In this document: positions 52,032 through 60,274 of the stretch, one piece after another | Numbering within the stretch: position 1 is the first letter of the stretch | How the letters are laid out: the number at the start of each line of letters is the position of its first letter | Origin: Spirochaeta isovalerica | GTDB lineage: Bacteria; Spirochaetota; Spirochaetia; DSM-2461 | Direction of reading: 5' to 3' | Length of the DNA: 64,000 nucleotides | Assembly: GCF_014207565.1 (NCBI RefSeq) | Contig: NZ_JACHGJ010000001.1 | Location: forward strand, 992,001 to 1,056,000 | The notes under the pieces: generated by a model | Told to the model about the DNA's origin: nothing | The model's input: only the letters and a program-made list of their open reading frames with translations | Database searches by the model: none | Position numbers and translations under genes: made by a program

Positions 52032-52823
52032 ATGAAAAAAGCCACGATTTTTTTATTCATCGGACTATTTTTTTTACCAGTTTTACTATCATGCAAAAAT
52101 CAGGAAACAGCAATGACAGATTACAGTATAGAAAAATTGAACATCGATAAACTGGCTGATAAATACATCTACTTCGGCCATCAGTCAGTCGGGAAGAACA
52201 TCCTCGATGGCATTGCAGAAAGTGGTATCAATATACAAATTTCCGAAATTACTGAAATCGGAGATAAGAATACTGGTTTCATTCATTCTTATATTGGAGA
52301 GAATACCAATCCTTTATCGAAACTTGAAGATTTTTCAGAAACAATAAAATCAATTAATGGCGAAATTGATATTTCGATTATTAAATTTTGCTATATTGAT
52401 TTTAATGAAAATACAGATATTCAATCTTTACTTTCTAATTATATGAAAGTCTTTGATCAACTACATGACGATTATCCCGGAATACTGTTTGTTCATATGA
52501 CAATACCGCTCGTTGAACAGCAAAACGGAATTAAAGCCTTTGTAAAAAGGATTCTTAAGCGGCCGATTTATGGTTCAACTGAAAACCTGGTAAGGCAGGA
52601 TTTTAATGCTTTACTACGAGAAAACTATGCGAATATCTTCGATCTGGCAGCCATTGAATCGACTCGTCCTGATGGAACACGATTAGAACATATGCTGAAA
52701 GGACGGAAATATTACAGCCTCTATCCAGGATATACCGACGATGGTGGCCATCTCAATGAAACTGGCAGACGGATTGTTGCTTACGAACTGCTAAAATATT
52801 TATCAGAAATGGATACAAAATAA
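52032..52823 (+). CDS. SGNH-hydrolase-like lipoprotein
   Basis: 263 residues; start MKKATIF is fixed by the promoter 7 nt upstream, and a GTG three codons earlier would fall inside the -10 box. Lipobox LLSC at ~22. Motifs: YIYFGHQSVGKNIL near the mature N-terminus (Ser between H and G as possible nucleophile), IIKFCYIDF, LFVHMTIP, and C-terminal DDGGHLNETGRR with the D-x-x-H-like pair of GDSL/SGNH block V. Likely an envelope esterase or acyltransferase working on the polymer. Two further proteins with the same motif order lie at 55190 and 56161. It precedes an acyl carrier protein gene by 11 nt. Confidence 0.72.
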   Translation: MKKATIFLFIGLFFLPVLLSCKNQETAMTDYSIEKLNIDKLADKYIYFGHQSVGKNILDGIAESGINIQISEITEIGDKNTGFIHSYIGENTNPLSKLEDFSETIKSINGEIDISIIKFCYIDFNENTDIQSLLSNYMKVFDQLHDDYPGILFVHMTIPLVEQQNGIKAFVKRILKRPIYGSTENLVRQDFNALLRENYANIFDLAAIESTRPDGTRLEHMLKGRKYYSLYPGYTDDGGHLNETGRRIVAYELLKYLSEMDTK

Positions 52824-52834
52824 AAGGAGACAAT

Positions 52835-53107
52835 ATGGCTGAACTCGGCATCAAAGACAAAAAGGAAATAATTCAGGAAATAAGGAAGTTCATAATCGGG
52901 AATTTTCTCTTTGGAAATGCTTCGGAAATGGTAGGTGAATCGGATTCCTTCATGGAAAACGGAATCATCGATTCCACTGGGATTCTAGAGCTGATCGAAC
53001 ATGTTGAAGAACAGTACTCCATCACTGTGGAAGATGATGAACTGATCCCAGAGAATCTCGATTCCCTGGAAAATATCTCCGCGTTCATTCAGAAAAAAAA
53101 TAACTGA
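52835..53107 (+). CDS. Acyl carrier protein
   Basis: 90 residues, acidic, four-helix carrier fold. The phosphopantetheine site is I-I-D-S-T-G with D46-S47, followed by LELIEHVEEQYSI. It is not the fatty-acid ACP by sequence (DST instead of DSL) and is a specialised carrier. It stands with an SGNH-like lipoprotein and is convergent with an asparagine synthase gene; an AMP-forming ligase at 23065 could load it. This combination suggests an acyl or amino-acyl decoration of the polysaccharide. Confidence 0.9.
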   Translation: MAELGIKDKKEIIQEIRKFIIGNFLFGNASEMVGESDSFMENGIIDSTGILELIEHVEEQYSITVEDDELIPENLDSLENISAFIQKKNN

Positions 53108-53108
53108 A

Positions 53109-55076
53109 TCAGACTCTGTCAACGATATGCTCGGGACTGGAAAACTTCTTTTCTGGTCCCTTTTCTTTTCTAATAATCTGTTTGAAATTTAACATGGTTG
53201 AAATTATCCCCACAATCCTCATATTATCAGTATTACCCATTTTCTTTTCAGGCTTCTGTGTGCATTTTTTTACAAAACGACTGACCATCTCAGGCTGGAA
53301 TATCCCAGCTTCTTTCAGCATTTCCATCGACAGAATCTCTTCCATCCATTCATGCCTTCCTGATTCGAAAAAGAAACTCTGTGCGTCGGGAGCCCGGTAG
53401 GGCTGCTTAGGTCGATGGATTATTGACTCAGGAATGATATTTTTGAAAGTCTTTTTCAGCAGATATTTTTCTAATAAACCATTTAGTTTCAGATCAGCCG
53501 GTAGATTGTCGGCAAAATCGTTGAATATGTGATCAAGAAAAGGGAAACGCCCTTCTACCGAATTTCCCATGAGCATTCGATCTCCCTGGGCTGATAGAAT
53601 ATAACCCGAGAGCAGTGTTCTGTATTCAATCCACTGATCCCGCTGAAGAGAATTCCACTTGGAGAACTGCTCCGGAAGGGTGGACTGCAGAGCATGAATG
53701 ACGCTCGCAGATGATACAGTCCCCAGAAAATCAGGATTGAACATCTTTAAAATATTTGATGCAGTTTCCCACCGAGTTCTGTGAGATAGGAAAGGATCTG
53801 TAATATCCAGATTTTTACTAAAAAAAGACTTTGCAAAAGCCGGAGTATTGGTTGGCGACCGTTCCATCCAGGGGTAGAGTTGCCCGATCAGTTCCAGATT
53901 CTCAGAAGAGTTGGGATTCTTCGCTATAATACGCCGCACTTTTGCTTCCCGGAAGATATCGTAGCCAGCCAGGGTCTCATCAGCCCCCTCACCTGTTACG
54001 ACAACCTTGAATCCCGATTCCCGCACGAGGCGGGACAAAAGAAAGAGAGGCGCCGGAGCGGTTCTCAGAATCGGTCTTTCCGCATAATAGACAACTTCCG
54101 GGAAAACAGAACCAATATCCCGATTGGAAATCATAATACTGTGATGCTCTGTACCTAGCTTTTCAGCCATCTCGTTCTGATAGATTCCCTCATCAAATTC
54201 GGAATCTTCAAATCTCAAGGAAAAGGTGTTCAATGAAGTAGTATACTGACTGACCAGTGAAGCCGTTATCGAACTATCAATTCCACCTGAAAGATAAGCT
54301 CCAACAGGAACATCACTTCGTGTAAAACGTAGTCGGCAGGCTTCACGCAGCTTCTCTTCCAGGATCTCTAGATATTCTCTTTCACTTTTTACTGGTTCAG
54401 ATTGGAAACTGATTTCCCAATAAGGCTTGATTGTCATTTTACTATCTTTATATATAGCAAAAGTCCCTGGAAGTAATTCACAGATTCCTCTGTATGCAGT
54501 TTTAGGAGCCACCGGACTCCAGTACGTAAAAATCTCTGTCATACCATCGGGATCAAATGCTCGTTCCAAAGAATTATCACAAAATAGGGCTTTTATTTCG
54601 GAACCGAATAAAAATCTACTCTTTCTATCCGCATAATACAATGGACGAATCCCATGACGGTCTCGAGATAAAATCAGTTCCTTTTTCCTTGTATCCCACA
54701 GTGCAAATGCCCACTGCCCATTAAATTTCTCAAAACAATCCTGTCCCCACTCTTCCCAGGCATGAACAATGGTTTCCGTGTCACTTTTTGTTTTGAACTT
54801 ATGCCCTTTAGCAATTAATATGTCTCTCAATTCTAGATAATTGAAAATTTCTCCATTAAAGGTAATCCATAGAGTTTCATCTTCATTCGAAAGAGGCTGA
54901 GCTCCAGTCGACAAGTCAATAATGGAAAGCCTGGTATGACCCAGACCAGCTTGTTTATCCCTGTAATACCCACATGAATCGGGTCCTCTATGGTAGAGAG
55001 AATCAATCATTTCCCTCAGTAGAACCTTAGAAGGAATCTTTCCGTTGTTCTCAATTATTCCGCAAATACCGCACAT
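53109..55076 (-). CDS. Glutamine-hydrolysing asparagine synthase (AsnB-like)
   Basis: 655 residues. The start is MCGICGIIE, chosen so that Cys2 becomes the N-terminal glutaminase nucleophile; AGGAGG lies 6 nt upstream. Glutaminase domain ~1-200 (RGPDSCGYY, NGEIFNYLELRD); synthetase domain with PP-loop GAYLSGGIDSS and VVTGEGADETLAGYD. Longer than E. coli AsnB (554). The same type is found in exosortase-associated polysaccharide loci, where it may amidate uronic acid. It converges with the ACP gene with a 1-nt gap. The paired homologue at 36668 has lost the glutaminase Cys. Confidence 0.92.
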   Translation of the reverse strand: MCGICGIIENNGKIPSKVLLREMIDSLYHRGPDSCGYYRDKQAGLGHTRLSIIDLSTGAQPLSNEDETLWITFNGEIFNYLELRDILIAKGHKFKTKSDTETIVHAWEEWGQDCFEKFNGQWAFALWDTRKKELILSRDRHGIRPLYYADRKSRFLFGSEIKALFCDNSLERAFDPDGMTEIFTYWSPVAPKTAYRGICELLPGTFAIYKDSKMTIKPYWEISFQSEPVKSEREYLEILEEKLREACRLRFTRSDVPVGAYLSGGIDSSITASLVSQYTTSLNTFSLRFEDSEFDEGIYQNEMAEKLGTEHHSIMISNRDIGSVFPEVVYYAERPILRTAPAPLFLLSRLVRESGFKVVVTGEGADETLAGYDIFREAKVRRIIAKNPNSSENLELIGQLYPWMERSPTNTPAFAKSFFSKNLDITDPFLSHRTRWETASNILKMFNPDFLGTVSSASVIHALQSTLPEQFSKWNSLQRDQWIEYRTLLSGYILSAQGDRMLMGNSVEGRFPFLDHIFNDFADNLPADLKLNGLLEKYLLKKTFKNIIPESIIHRPKQPYRAPDAQSFFFESGRHEWMEEILSMEMLKEAGIFQPEMVSRFVKKCTQKPEKKMGNTDNMRIVGIISTMLNFKQIIRKEKGPEKKFSSPEHIVDRV

Positions 55077-55131
55077 TATCATCCTCCTGTTTGTTTTCAT
55101 TAGTTTAAGATAAAAAACAGCTGAGTAAAAC

Positions 55132-55159
55132 TTGTTTTTTTTTAAAAGCGACTTATAAT
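55132..55159 (+). promoter_or_regulatory. Promoter of the second SGNH-like gene
   Basis: TTGTTT (55132-55137), 16 nt, TATAAT (55154-55159), 30 nt before ATG 55190, which has a GGAAG ribosome site. Confidence 0.5.
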
Positions 55160-55189
55160 GTTTAACAATTACGAATAAAGGGAAGAAAC

Positions 55190-56146
55190 ATGAAAAACGG
55201 TCTCATTGTTCTCTCTCTCATTTCCTTTTTGTTTTTTAATAATTCCTGTTCGGGAAATTCTCTTTTAAATGAATTAAAGAATCCGGGAGATGATTCTGAT
55301 ACATTAACAAATCTTCCCATTATCGCAGATCATAGTTATGCAAACAAAGAGACCTTACAACAGATCCCTTTATCTGCTCTTGAAAAAACCAAAGCGAATC
55401 TTCACATAGCATACGGGCACACATCACACGGAAGCCAGATAACTTCCGGTATGACAGGTCTGGTATCCTTCGCCAACAACGGGGCTTTGGGCAACCAGTA
55501 TGTAAATGACTTTTTTGCTTGGGAAGAATCCTCAAATACAGGAACCCTGCATCTTCTTGAGGGTGACGGGTATGGAGACGGACCTTTGGATCACGATGCA
55601 GGATACTATCCCTCCTGGTATAATGAAACTGTTGAATTTCTCGAGAATCCTTCCAATTCACAGTATAACGTCATTATATGGTCCTGGTGCGGTCAGGTTT
55701 CCTCGAAGACAGAGCAGACCATGATCGATCAATATCTCGATCCCATGAATCAGCTTGAACAAACCTATCCTGATGTCACTTTCGTTTACATGACGGGACA
55801 CCTGGACGGATCGGGATTGACGGGAAATCTGCACTTACGAAATGAGCAGATCAGAGATTACTGTCGAAAGAACAAGAAAGTTCTTTTCGACTTTGCCGAT
55901 ATAGAATGCTATGATCCCCACGGTACTTATTTCGGGAATAAAATTCCCAATGACAATTGCGATTACGATTCCAACAATGATGGATCGAGAGACAAAAACT
56001 GGGCCACAGAATGGCAGAATAGCCATACAGAAGATGTAGACTGGTACAAATGCAGTTCAGCACACAGTCAGGCACTGAACGCCAATATGAAAGCTTACGC
56101 TGCATGGTGGCTCTGGGCCAGATTAGCCGGTTGGGATGGAAAATAA
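55190..56146 (+). CDS. SGNH-like secreted lipoprotein
   Basis: 318 residues. Signal and lipobox FNNSC at ~20. Conserved order shared with the 52032 protein: LHIAYGHTSHGSQI (H-x-S-x-G), IIWSWCGQVSS, FVYMTGHLDG and C-terminal CSSAHSQALNANMKAYA. Histidine near the end fits block V of SGNH hydrolases, but the usual D is replaced by Ser/Ala, so activity is uncertain. An aromatic-rich, acidic middle suggests glycan contact. The next lipoprotein gene starts 14 nt later. Confidence 0.7.
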   Translation: MKNGLIVLSLISFLFFNNSCSGNSLLNELKNPGDDSDTLTNLPIIADHSYANKETLQQIPLSALEKTKANLHIAYGHTSHGSQITSGMTGLVSFANNGALGNQYVNDFFAWEESSNTGTLHLLEGDGYGDGPLDHDAGYYPSWYNETVEFLENPSNSQYNVIIWSWCGQVSSKTEQTMIDQYLDPMNQLEQTYPDVTFVYMTGHLDGSGLTGNLHLRNEQIRDYCRKNKKVLFDFADIECYDPHGTYFGNKIPNDNCDYDSNNDGSRDKNWATEWQNSHTEDVDWYKCSSAHSQALNANMKAYAAWWLWARLAGWDGK

Positions 56147-56160
56147 ATAAGGATGAACCG

Positions 56161-57924
56161 ATGATTAAAAGTTTCAAAATTCTCATTTTCCTCACATTTT
56201 CAATTATATTTTTCTCCTGTGATGTACTTACTCTCTTTCAGGATGATGACGAACCCTTTACTCCGGAACCGGAGGTAGAGCTTGAGGCTCCGAATCAACT
56301 GGCCATAGATTTATATACAGCGACTAGCGTAGTCTTAACATGGATTGATATGTCTGATAATGAAGAAGGCTTCTCTATTGAACAATCCTATGATGGTACT
56401 TTTTTTAGTGAGGTAGGGACTGTCAGCTCAAATATTGAAACTATCACGATCAACAGTTTAACTGCTAATCATCAATACTATTTCAGAATAAAAGCCTTTA
56501 ATTCCGATTCTGAATCTGATTATTCAGCAATTGTAAGTGTTACAACATTATCCGAAACTTCCAATGAGATATCGACACCGGAGAACCTTGCAATAAGCTC
56601 AATAACAACATCCAGTGCTGTACTCATCTGGGATGATATGTCTGACAATGAAGAGGGTTTCTCTATTGAACAATCCTATGATGGTACTTTTTTTAGTGAG
56701 GTAGAGACTGTCAGCTCAAATATTGAAACTATCACGATCAACAGTTTAACTGCTAATCATCAATACTATTTCAGAATAAAAGCCTTTAATTCCGATTCTG
56801 AATCTGATTATTCAGCAATTGTAAGTGTTACAACATTATCCGAAACTTCCAATGAGATATCTACACCGGAGAACCTTGCAATAAGCTCAATAACAACATC
56901 CAGTGCTGTACTCATCTGGGATGATATGTCTGACAATGAAGAGGGTTTCTCTATTGAACAATCCTATGATGGTACTTTTTTTAGTGAGGTAGAGACTGTC
57001 AGCTCAAATATTGAAACTATCACGATCAACAGTTTAACTGCTAATCATCAATACTATTTCAGAATAAAAGCCTTTAATTCCGATTCTGAATCTGATTATT
57101 CCAACTCAGTTCAATTGACAACTCTTCCACAAACACTTGTTGATATAACTCCTCCTGTTTCAACGGAGAAATTAATTTTTATCCATCATTCCTGTGGAGA
57201 TAACTGGCTAAGCAATTCTAATGGTGATTTAGGAAATAGTCTGGGAAGTAGCAACTATTACGTACGTGACATTTATTATGGATGGGATGCACCATATAAT
57301 GATAATATCGGAGATAGAACAGATACAATTAATTGGCCAACTTGGTTTGCTTCAGAAACCTTACAAGGCAATGGAGAGACTCAAACTAATAATATTATGA
57401 ATTCAGTTTATACTTCAAATTCTCAATATTCATCCTATACTTCAATTAGTGATCCAGGAGGTGAAAATTCCATCATAATGTTTAAATCCTGTTACCCAAA
57501 TTCAGAAGTTGGAAGTAGCATTGATGATGAAAAGGCAATATATAATAGCCTACTACCTTATTTTGCCTCTCACACAGAAAAGCTTTTTATTTTAATAACA
57601 CCTCCTGGAGAGACAGATGTTACAAGTTATATCCTTACGAAAGAACTAAATCAATGGCTTGTTAATATGGATACAGGTTGGCTCTCATCCTACTCAGAGA
57701 AAAATGTAGCTGTTTTTGATTTCTACTGCGTCCTTTCTGAAAACGATTCTCATCATACAGTCGAAAATGATGAAATTGTTTATATTTATTCTGATGATTA
57801 TGATGGAAAATCACCATATCACAATAATTATGATGATCACCCTAATAATATTGGAAATCAAAAATCTTCAGCTGAGCTACTACCTCTATTGAATTATTTC
57901 TATAACAGATGGAAAAATAATTAA
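56161..57924 (+). CDS. Lipoprotein with three Fn3 repeats and an SGNH-like domain
   Basis: 587 residues; start MIKSFK at 56161 (AAGGA 7 nt upstream; the frame opens earlier, at 56050, inside the previous gene). Lipobox IFFSC. Residues ~30-345 are three fibronectin-III domains, two of them nearly identical at DNA level. The C-terminal ~220 residues have FIHHSCGDNW, IIMFKSCYPNS, FILITPPGE and DDHPNNIG, the same motif order as the two upstream SGNH-like proteins. Probably displayed on the outer surface, with Fn3 units acting as spacers or adhesive modules and the end domain acting on polysaccharide. Confidence 0.75.
   Translation: MIKSFKILIFLTFSIIFFSCDVLTLFQDDDEPFTPEPEVELEAPNQLAIDLYTATSVVLTWIDMSDNEEGFSIEQSYDGTFFSEVGTVSSNIETITINSLTANHQYYFRIKAFNSDSESDYSAIVSVTTLSETSNEISTPENLAISSITTSSAVLIWDDMSDNEEGFSIEQSYDGTFFSEVETVSSNIETITINSLTANHQYYFRIKAFNSDSESDYSAIVSVTTLSETSNEISTPENLAISSITTSSAVLIWDDMSDNEEGFSIEQSYDGTFFSEVETVSSNIETITINSLTANHQYYFRIKAFNSDSESDYSNSVQLTTLPQTLVDITPPVSTEKLIFIHHSCGDNWLSNSNGDLGNSLGSSNYYVRDIYYGWDAPYNDNIGDRTDTINWPTWFASETLQGNGETQTNNIMNSVYTSNSQYSSYTSISDPGGENSIIMFKSCYPNSEVGSSIDDEKAIYNSLLPYFASHTEKLFILITPPGETDVTSYILTKELNQWLVNMDTGWLSSYSEKNVAVFDFYCVLSENDSHHTVENDEIVYIYSDDYDGKSPYHNNYDDHPNNIGNQKSSAELLPLLNYFYNRWKNN
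56353..57101 (+). repeat. Tandem 288-bp repeats coding Fn3 domains
   Basis: The unit starts at 56353, 56641 and 56929 (exact 288-nt, 96-codon spacing). Units 1 and 2 differ at only a few bases in their shared part; units 2 and 3 at almost none (one visible change, tatcgac/tatctac). The third copy diverges after 57101. The near-identity implies recent duplication or ongoing recombination. Confidence 0.9.
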
Positions 57925-58166
57925 AAAAGCATTCTATAAATTCACTTAGAATTCCTATCTGAACCTCCTTATTGATTGGGCGTTGACTAATAAGAGACAT
58001 TTCTACATCCGCCAGAAGCATCAATTATATCTTCATTAAGTTATTTAGCATAGAATATGCAGAAAAGGATCTTCATGGAGGTCAATCATTAGGAGAAGTC
58101 TCGAGAGAGATCATTTAACAAGCAGATCTTATAAATTATTTGCCAGGTGCGATCAAAGCCCAGTAA

Positions 58167-58781
58167 TCACTTCCTGTCAATGACAATCACATCATCAAGA
58201 TAAATGACAATACCCAATCTTCCACTATTACCGATTCCAGTTTGGATATCCCAATTCCAGCTGGAGACTTCTTCAATAACTCCATACGTACTAAGTGAGT
58301 TTTTTACGTAACTTATACCTGCAGAAACTTCATATTCGGCAAAAAAAGAAATAAACTCTAAAAGAAATACTTCTACCCCGAGAAAAGCATTAGCTTCCAG
58401 AGGAACAGTAAGTAATTTCTCCCAATTATCCTCATTTGTTTCTGCTTTTTCATGTATTATTCCTGCCTGAAGCCCTCCACCCCAATAAGGTGTAATTCGG
58501 CCATTTCTCACTTTTTTTTCAATGGCAATCCCTAAATCACCGGATATTACTTCACTACTTTTTGAATAGCCAAAATCTCCCATGATTCTAAAATTTATAG
58601 AAGGAAGAACTAATTTAATGCCAATTCCTCCATTATAGTCATCAAGATCAATTAATAATGTCTCTGTAGAAAAAATAAATCCAATATGATTTATTTTTTT
58701 TTCTTCATTTTTCTGAGTATCCTGACCGATCAGGTAATGAGTAAAAACAACAATAAATAGAACAAAAACAACTTTTTTCAT
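58167..58781 (-). CDS. Putative outer-membrane beta-barrel protein
   Basis: 204 residues with signal peptide (MKKVVFVLFIVVFTHYLIGQ). Alternating hydrophobic/polar beta-strand pattern throughout (IGIKLVLPSINFRIMGDFGY, GRITPYWGGGLQAGI, EFISFFAEYEVSAGISYV, GRLGIVIYL) fits an 8-stranded barrel. No family recognised. It follows the Fn3 lipoprotein gene on the same strand (17-nt gap), probably in one transcript. Between this gene and 57924 lies 242 nt with no supportable gene. Confidence 0.7.
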   Translation of the reverse strand: MKKVVFVLFIVVFTHYLIGQDTQKNEEKKINHIGFIFSTETLLIDLDDYNGGIGIKLVLPSINFRIMGDFGYSKSSEVISGDLGIAIEKKVRNGRITPYWGGGLQAGIIHEKAETNEDNWEKLLTVPLEANAFLGVEVFLLEFISFFAEYEVSAGISYVKNSLSTYGVIEEVSSWNWDIQTGIGNSGRLGIVIYLDDVIVIDRK

Positions 58782-58798
58782 AAATCATGCCTCACTAA

Positions 58799-59215
58799 TT
58801 ATGGAGTCCAATTAACATACCAGCCTACGGCAGGTTTAGCAGTTGAATCAAGAGAACTGTGCATTTCTGTTTCAAACCCCTTTTCATCTACATAACTAAC
58901 AGCGAAATCATAAATACCAAAATCTAAAATACTATTTGAAATCAATAATTGCGGAGTATCAGAGATCGAACTCTCAGACAAGAATGTCCATGTTAACCTA
59001 CCATGTTCCCGATAATAAACTCTGTAATAATCTGACAATCCATCATTTATAAGTTTATTATAGTTATGATCCCAGGATAGTAAAAAAGATTCATCATAAA
59101 CTGAAATTTCAAATGGACCAGTGTTATTTCCAAATAATACATTACATGATGAAAACAATATGATAGAGAATATTACTAAAATAAATACATAAAATAAAAT
59201 CTTCCTGGAAAACAT
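58799..59215 (-). CDS. Small Fn3-like lipoprotein (paralogue of 24830)
   Basis: 138 residues from MFSRKIL; a longer frame to 59248 has no ribosome site. Lipobox LFSSC at ~23. One Fn3-like domain: FEISVYDESFLLSWDHNYN, DYYRVYYREHGRLTWTFL, YDFAVSYVDEKGFETEMHSS and C-terminal LDSTAKPAVGWYVNWTP. The intact C-terminus shows that the 24830 copy probably lost its last residues to a premature stop. First gene of the pair with the barrel protein. Function unknown, envelope-located. Confidence 0.78.
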   Translation of the reverse strand: MFSRKILFYVFILVIFSIILFSSCNVLFGNNTGPFEISVYDESFLLSWDHNYNKLINDGLSDYYRVYYREHGRLTWTFLSESSISDTPQLLISNSILDFGIYDFAVSYVDEKGFETEMHSSLDSTAKPAVGWYVNWTP

Positions 59216-59293
59216 ATCGATCACCATATTAATATGACACATTATCAATCACATTTGTAGTATCAGATCATATCTTTTCAAATTATTTTATTC

Positions 59294-59322
59294 TTGACCT
59301 GACGACACAAACAAAATACTCT
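59294..59322 (+). promoter_or_regulatory. Promoter of the 59352 operon
   Basis: TTGACC (59294-59299), 17 nt, TACTCT (59317-59322), 29 nt before ATG 59352. Confidence 0.5.
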
Positions 59323-59351
59323 TTTAGTAACTTACTTTTCCAGGATATTTT

Positions 59352-60035
59352 ATGTTGAAAAAACTATTTTCTGTCACGGTTCTAATATCAGCGTTCCTCC
59401 TGCCTGCAGCAGCCCAGAGCCTTTATCTCGAAGACGGTATAGGTGGTTCAGCATTCGGTTTATCGACAACAATCAACGGAGATGGATTTAAGTCCGCTGA
59501 AGTTTCAGCAGCCTACTCTATCGGTGGTATGATGGACATAGGATTTCAACTGAACAGGATATCAGGGGAAATTCTCACCTACGAAAGTACAGACTGGAAT
59601 TTTGAGTTTCTCTACAATCTCATTGTCCTGAAGCAGGGTGACTACAACCCTGTAAATCTCCAGCTTGAAGGCTTGTTCGGCTATTCTAATATTACATCAG
59701 TCGTTTATGACAATAATTCCATTACCGAAGAAGGAATGGGGTTTCAGATCGGAACTACCATATCTCATGAGTTTTTCAAAGAACGACTTTTCAGTTTTCT
59801 TATCGGGGGAAAAGCCCATTACAAAAATTATCTCTATACTAAGACAGATCCTAACGAAGTTCCTACTGTATCAACAGAAAGATATGAAAGTCTGGCAGCC
59901 GGCGGTTTGGTCGCCATTTCACTGCGTCCTGAAAACTTTCCTATTGTTACTGTCGAAACATCAATAATTTATGATATAACAAATGATAAACTGAATGTAA
60001 CACCGACTCTATACCTTATATCACCGCGGTACTAA
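59352..60035 (+). CDS. Putative outer-membrane beta-barrel protein
   Basis: 227 residues; signal peptide MLKKLFSVTVLISAFLLPAAAQ. Amphipathic strands (SAFGLSTTINGDGF, AEVSAAYSIGGMMDIGFQLN, WNFEFLYNLIVL, NLQLEGLFGYSN, SLAAGGLVAISLR, TPTLYLISPRY) with a terminal aromatic residue, as expected of an outer-membrane barrel. No family recognised. GC content has returned to that of the left flank. The next small gene starts directly at the base after its stop codon. Confidence 0.72.
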   Translation: MLKKLFSVTVLISAFLLPAAAQSLYLEDGIGGSAFGLSTTINGDGFKSAEVSAAYSIGGMMDIGFQLNRISGEILTYESTDWNFEFLYNLIVLKQGDYNPVNLQLEGLFGYSNITSVVYDNNSITEEGMGFQIGTTISHEFFKERLFSFLIGGKAHYKNYLYTKTDPNEVPTVSTERYESLAAGGLVAISLRPENFPIVTVETSIIYDITNDKLNVTPTLYLISPRY

Positions 60036-60227
60036 ATGAAGGTTAAACCCGGATCTGATGATAAAAGACTAATCTATAAAATTCTAAACGGAGTTTACAT
60101 TACTTTCGGACTTATTCCTGTATTTCTGATTATAGCGCTGACAGCTTTCCTGGCATTTTATATAATAAAAACATGGCTGGGAATTGATCTCTTCTCAGAG
60201 ATACATCTTCTGGATTTTTTCGAATAA
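60036..60227 (+). CDS. Small single-TM membrane protein
   Basis: 63 residues, ATG immediately after the stop of the barrel gene. One TM helix about 18-45 (GLIPVFLIIALTAFLAFYII), charged N-terminus, acidic C-terminus. Unrecognised. Coupling to the barrel gene is the only clue; it has no ribosome site of its own. Confidence 0.6.
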   Translation: MKVKPGSDDKRLIYKILNGVYITFGLIPVFLIIALTAFLAFYIIKTWLGIDLFSEIHLLDFFE

Positions 60228-60233
60228 AAACAA

Positions 60234-60251
60234 TCCCGCCTCGCGGCGGGA
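60234..60251 (-). terminator. Rho-independent terminator after trpB
   Basis: Perfect 7-bp GC stem (TCCCGCC / GGCGGGA) with TCGC loop, 24 nt beyond the trpB stop. On the minus strand it is followed by TTGTTTTT. Confidence 0.75.
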
Positions 60252-60274
60252 CCATTGATAAAAAAGTAGCTGAG

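Noticed and set aside
56353-57101. Tandem repeats considered as a CRISPR-like or mobile array
   Set aside because: Units are 288 nt, contiguous, in frame and encode Fn3 domains; no spacers.
57925-58166. Possible decayed gene in a 242-nt gap (a ~45-codon plus-strand frame ending E-V-S-R-E-I-I)
   Set aside because: No start codon with a ribosome site, no recognisable family and both ends closed by stops. It may be a remnant but cannot be supported.
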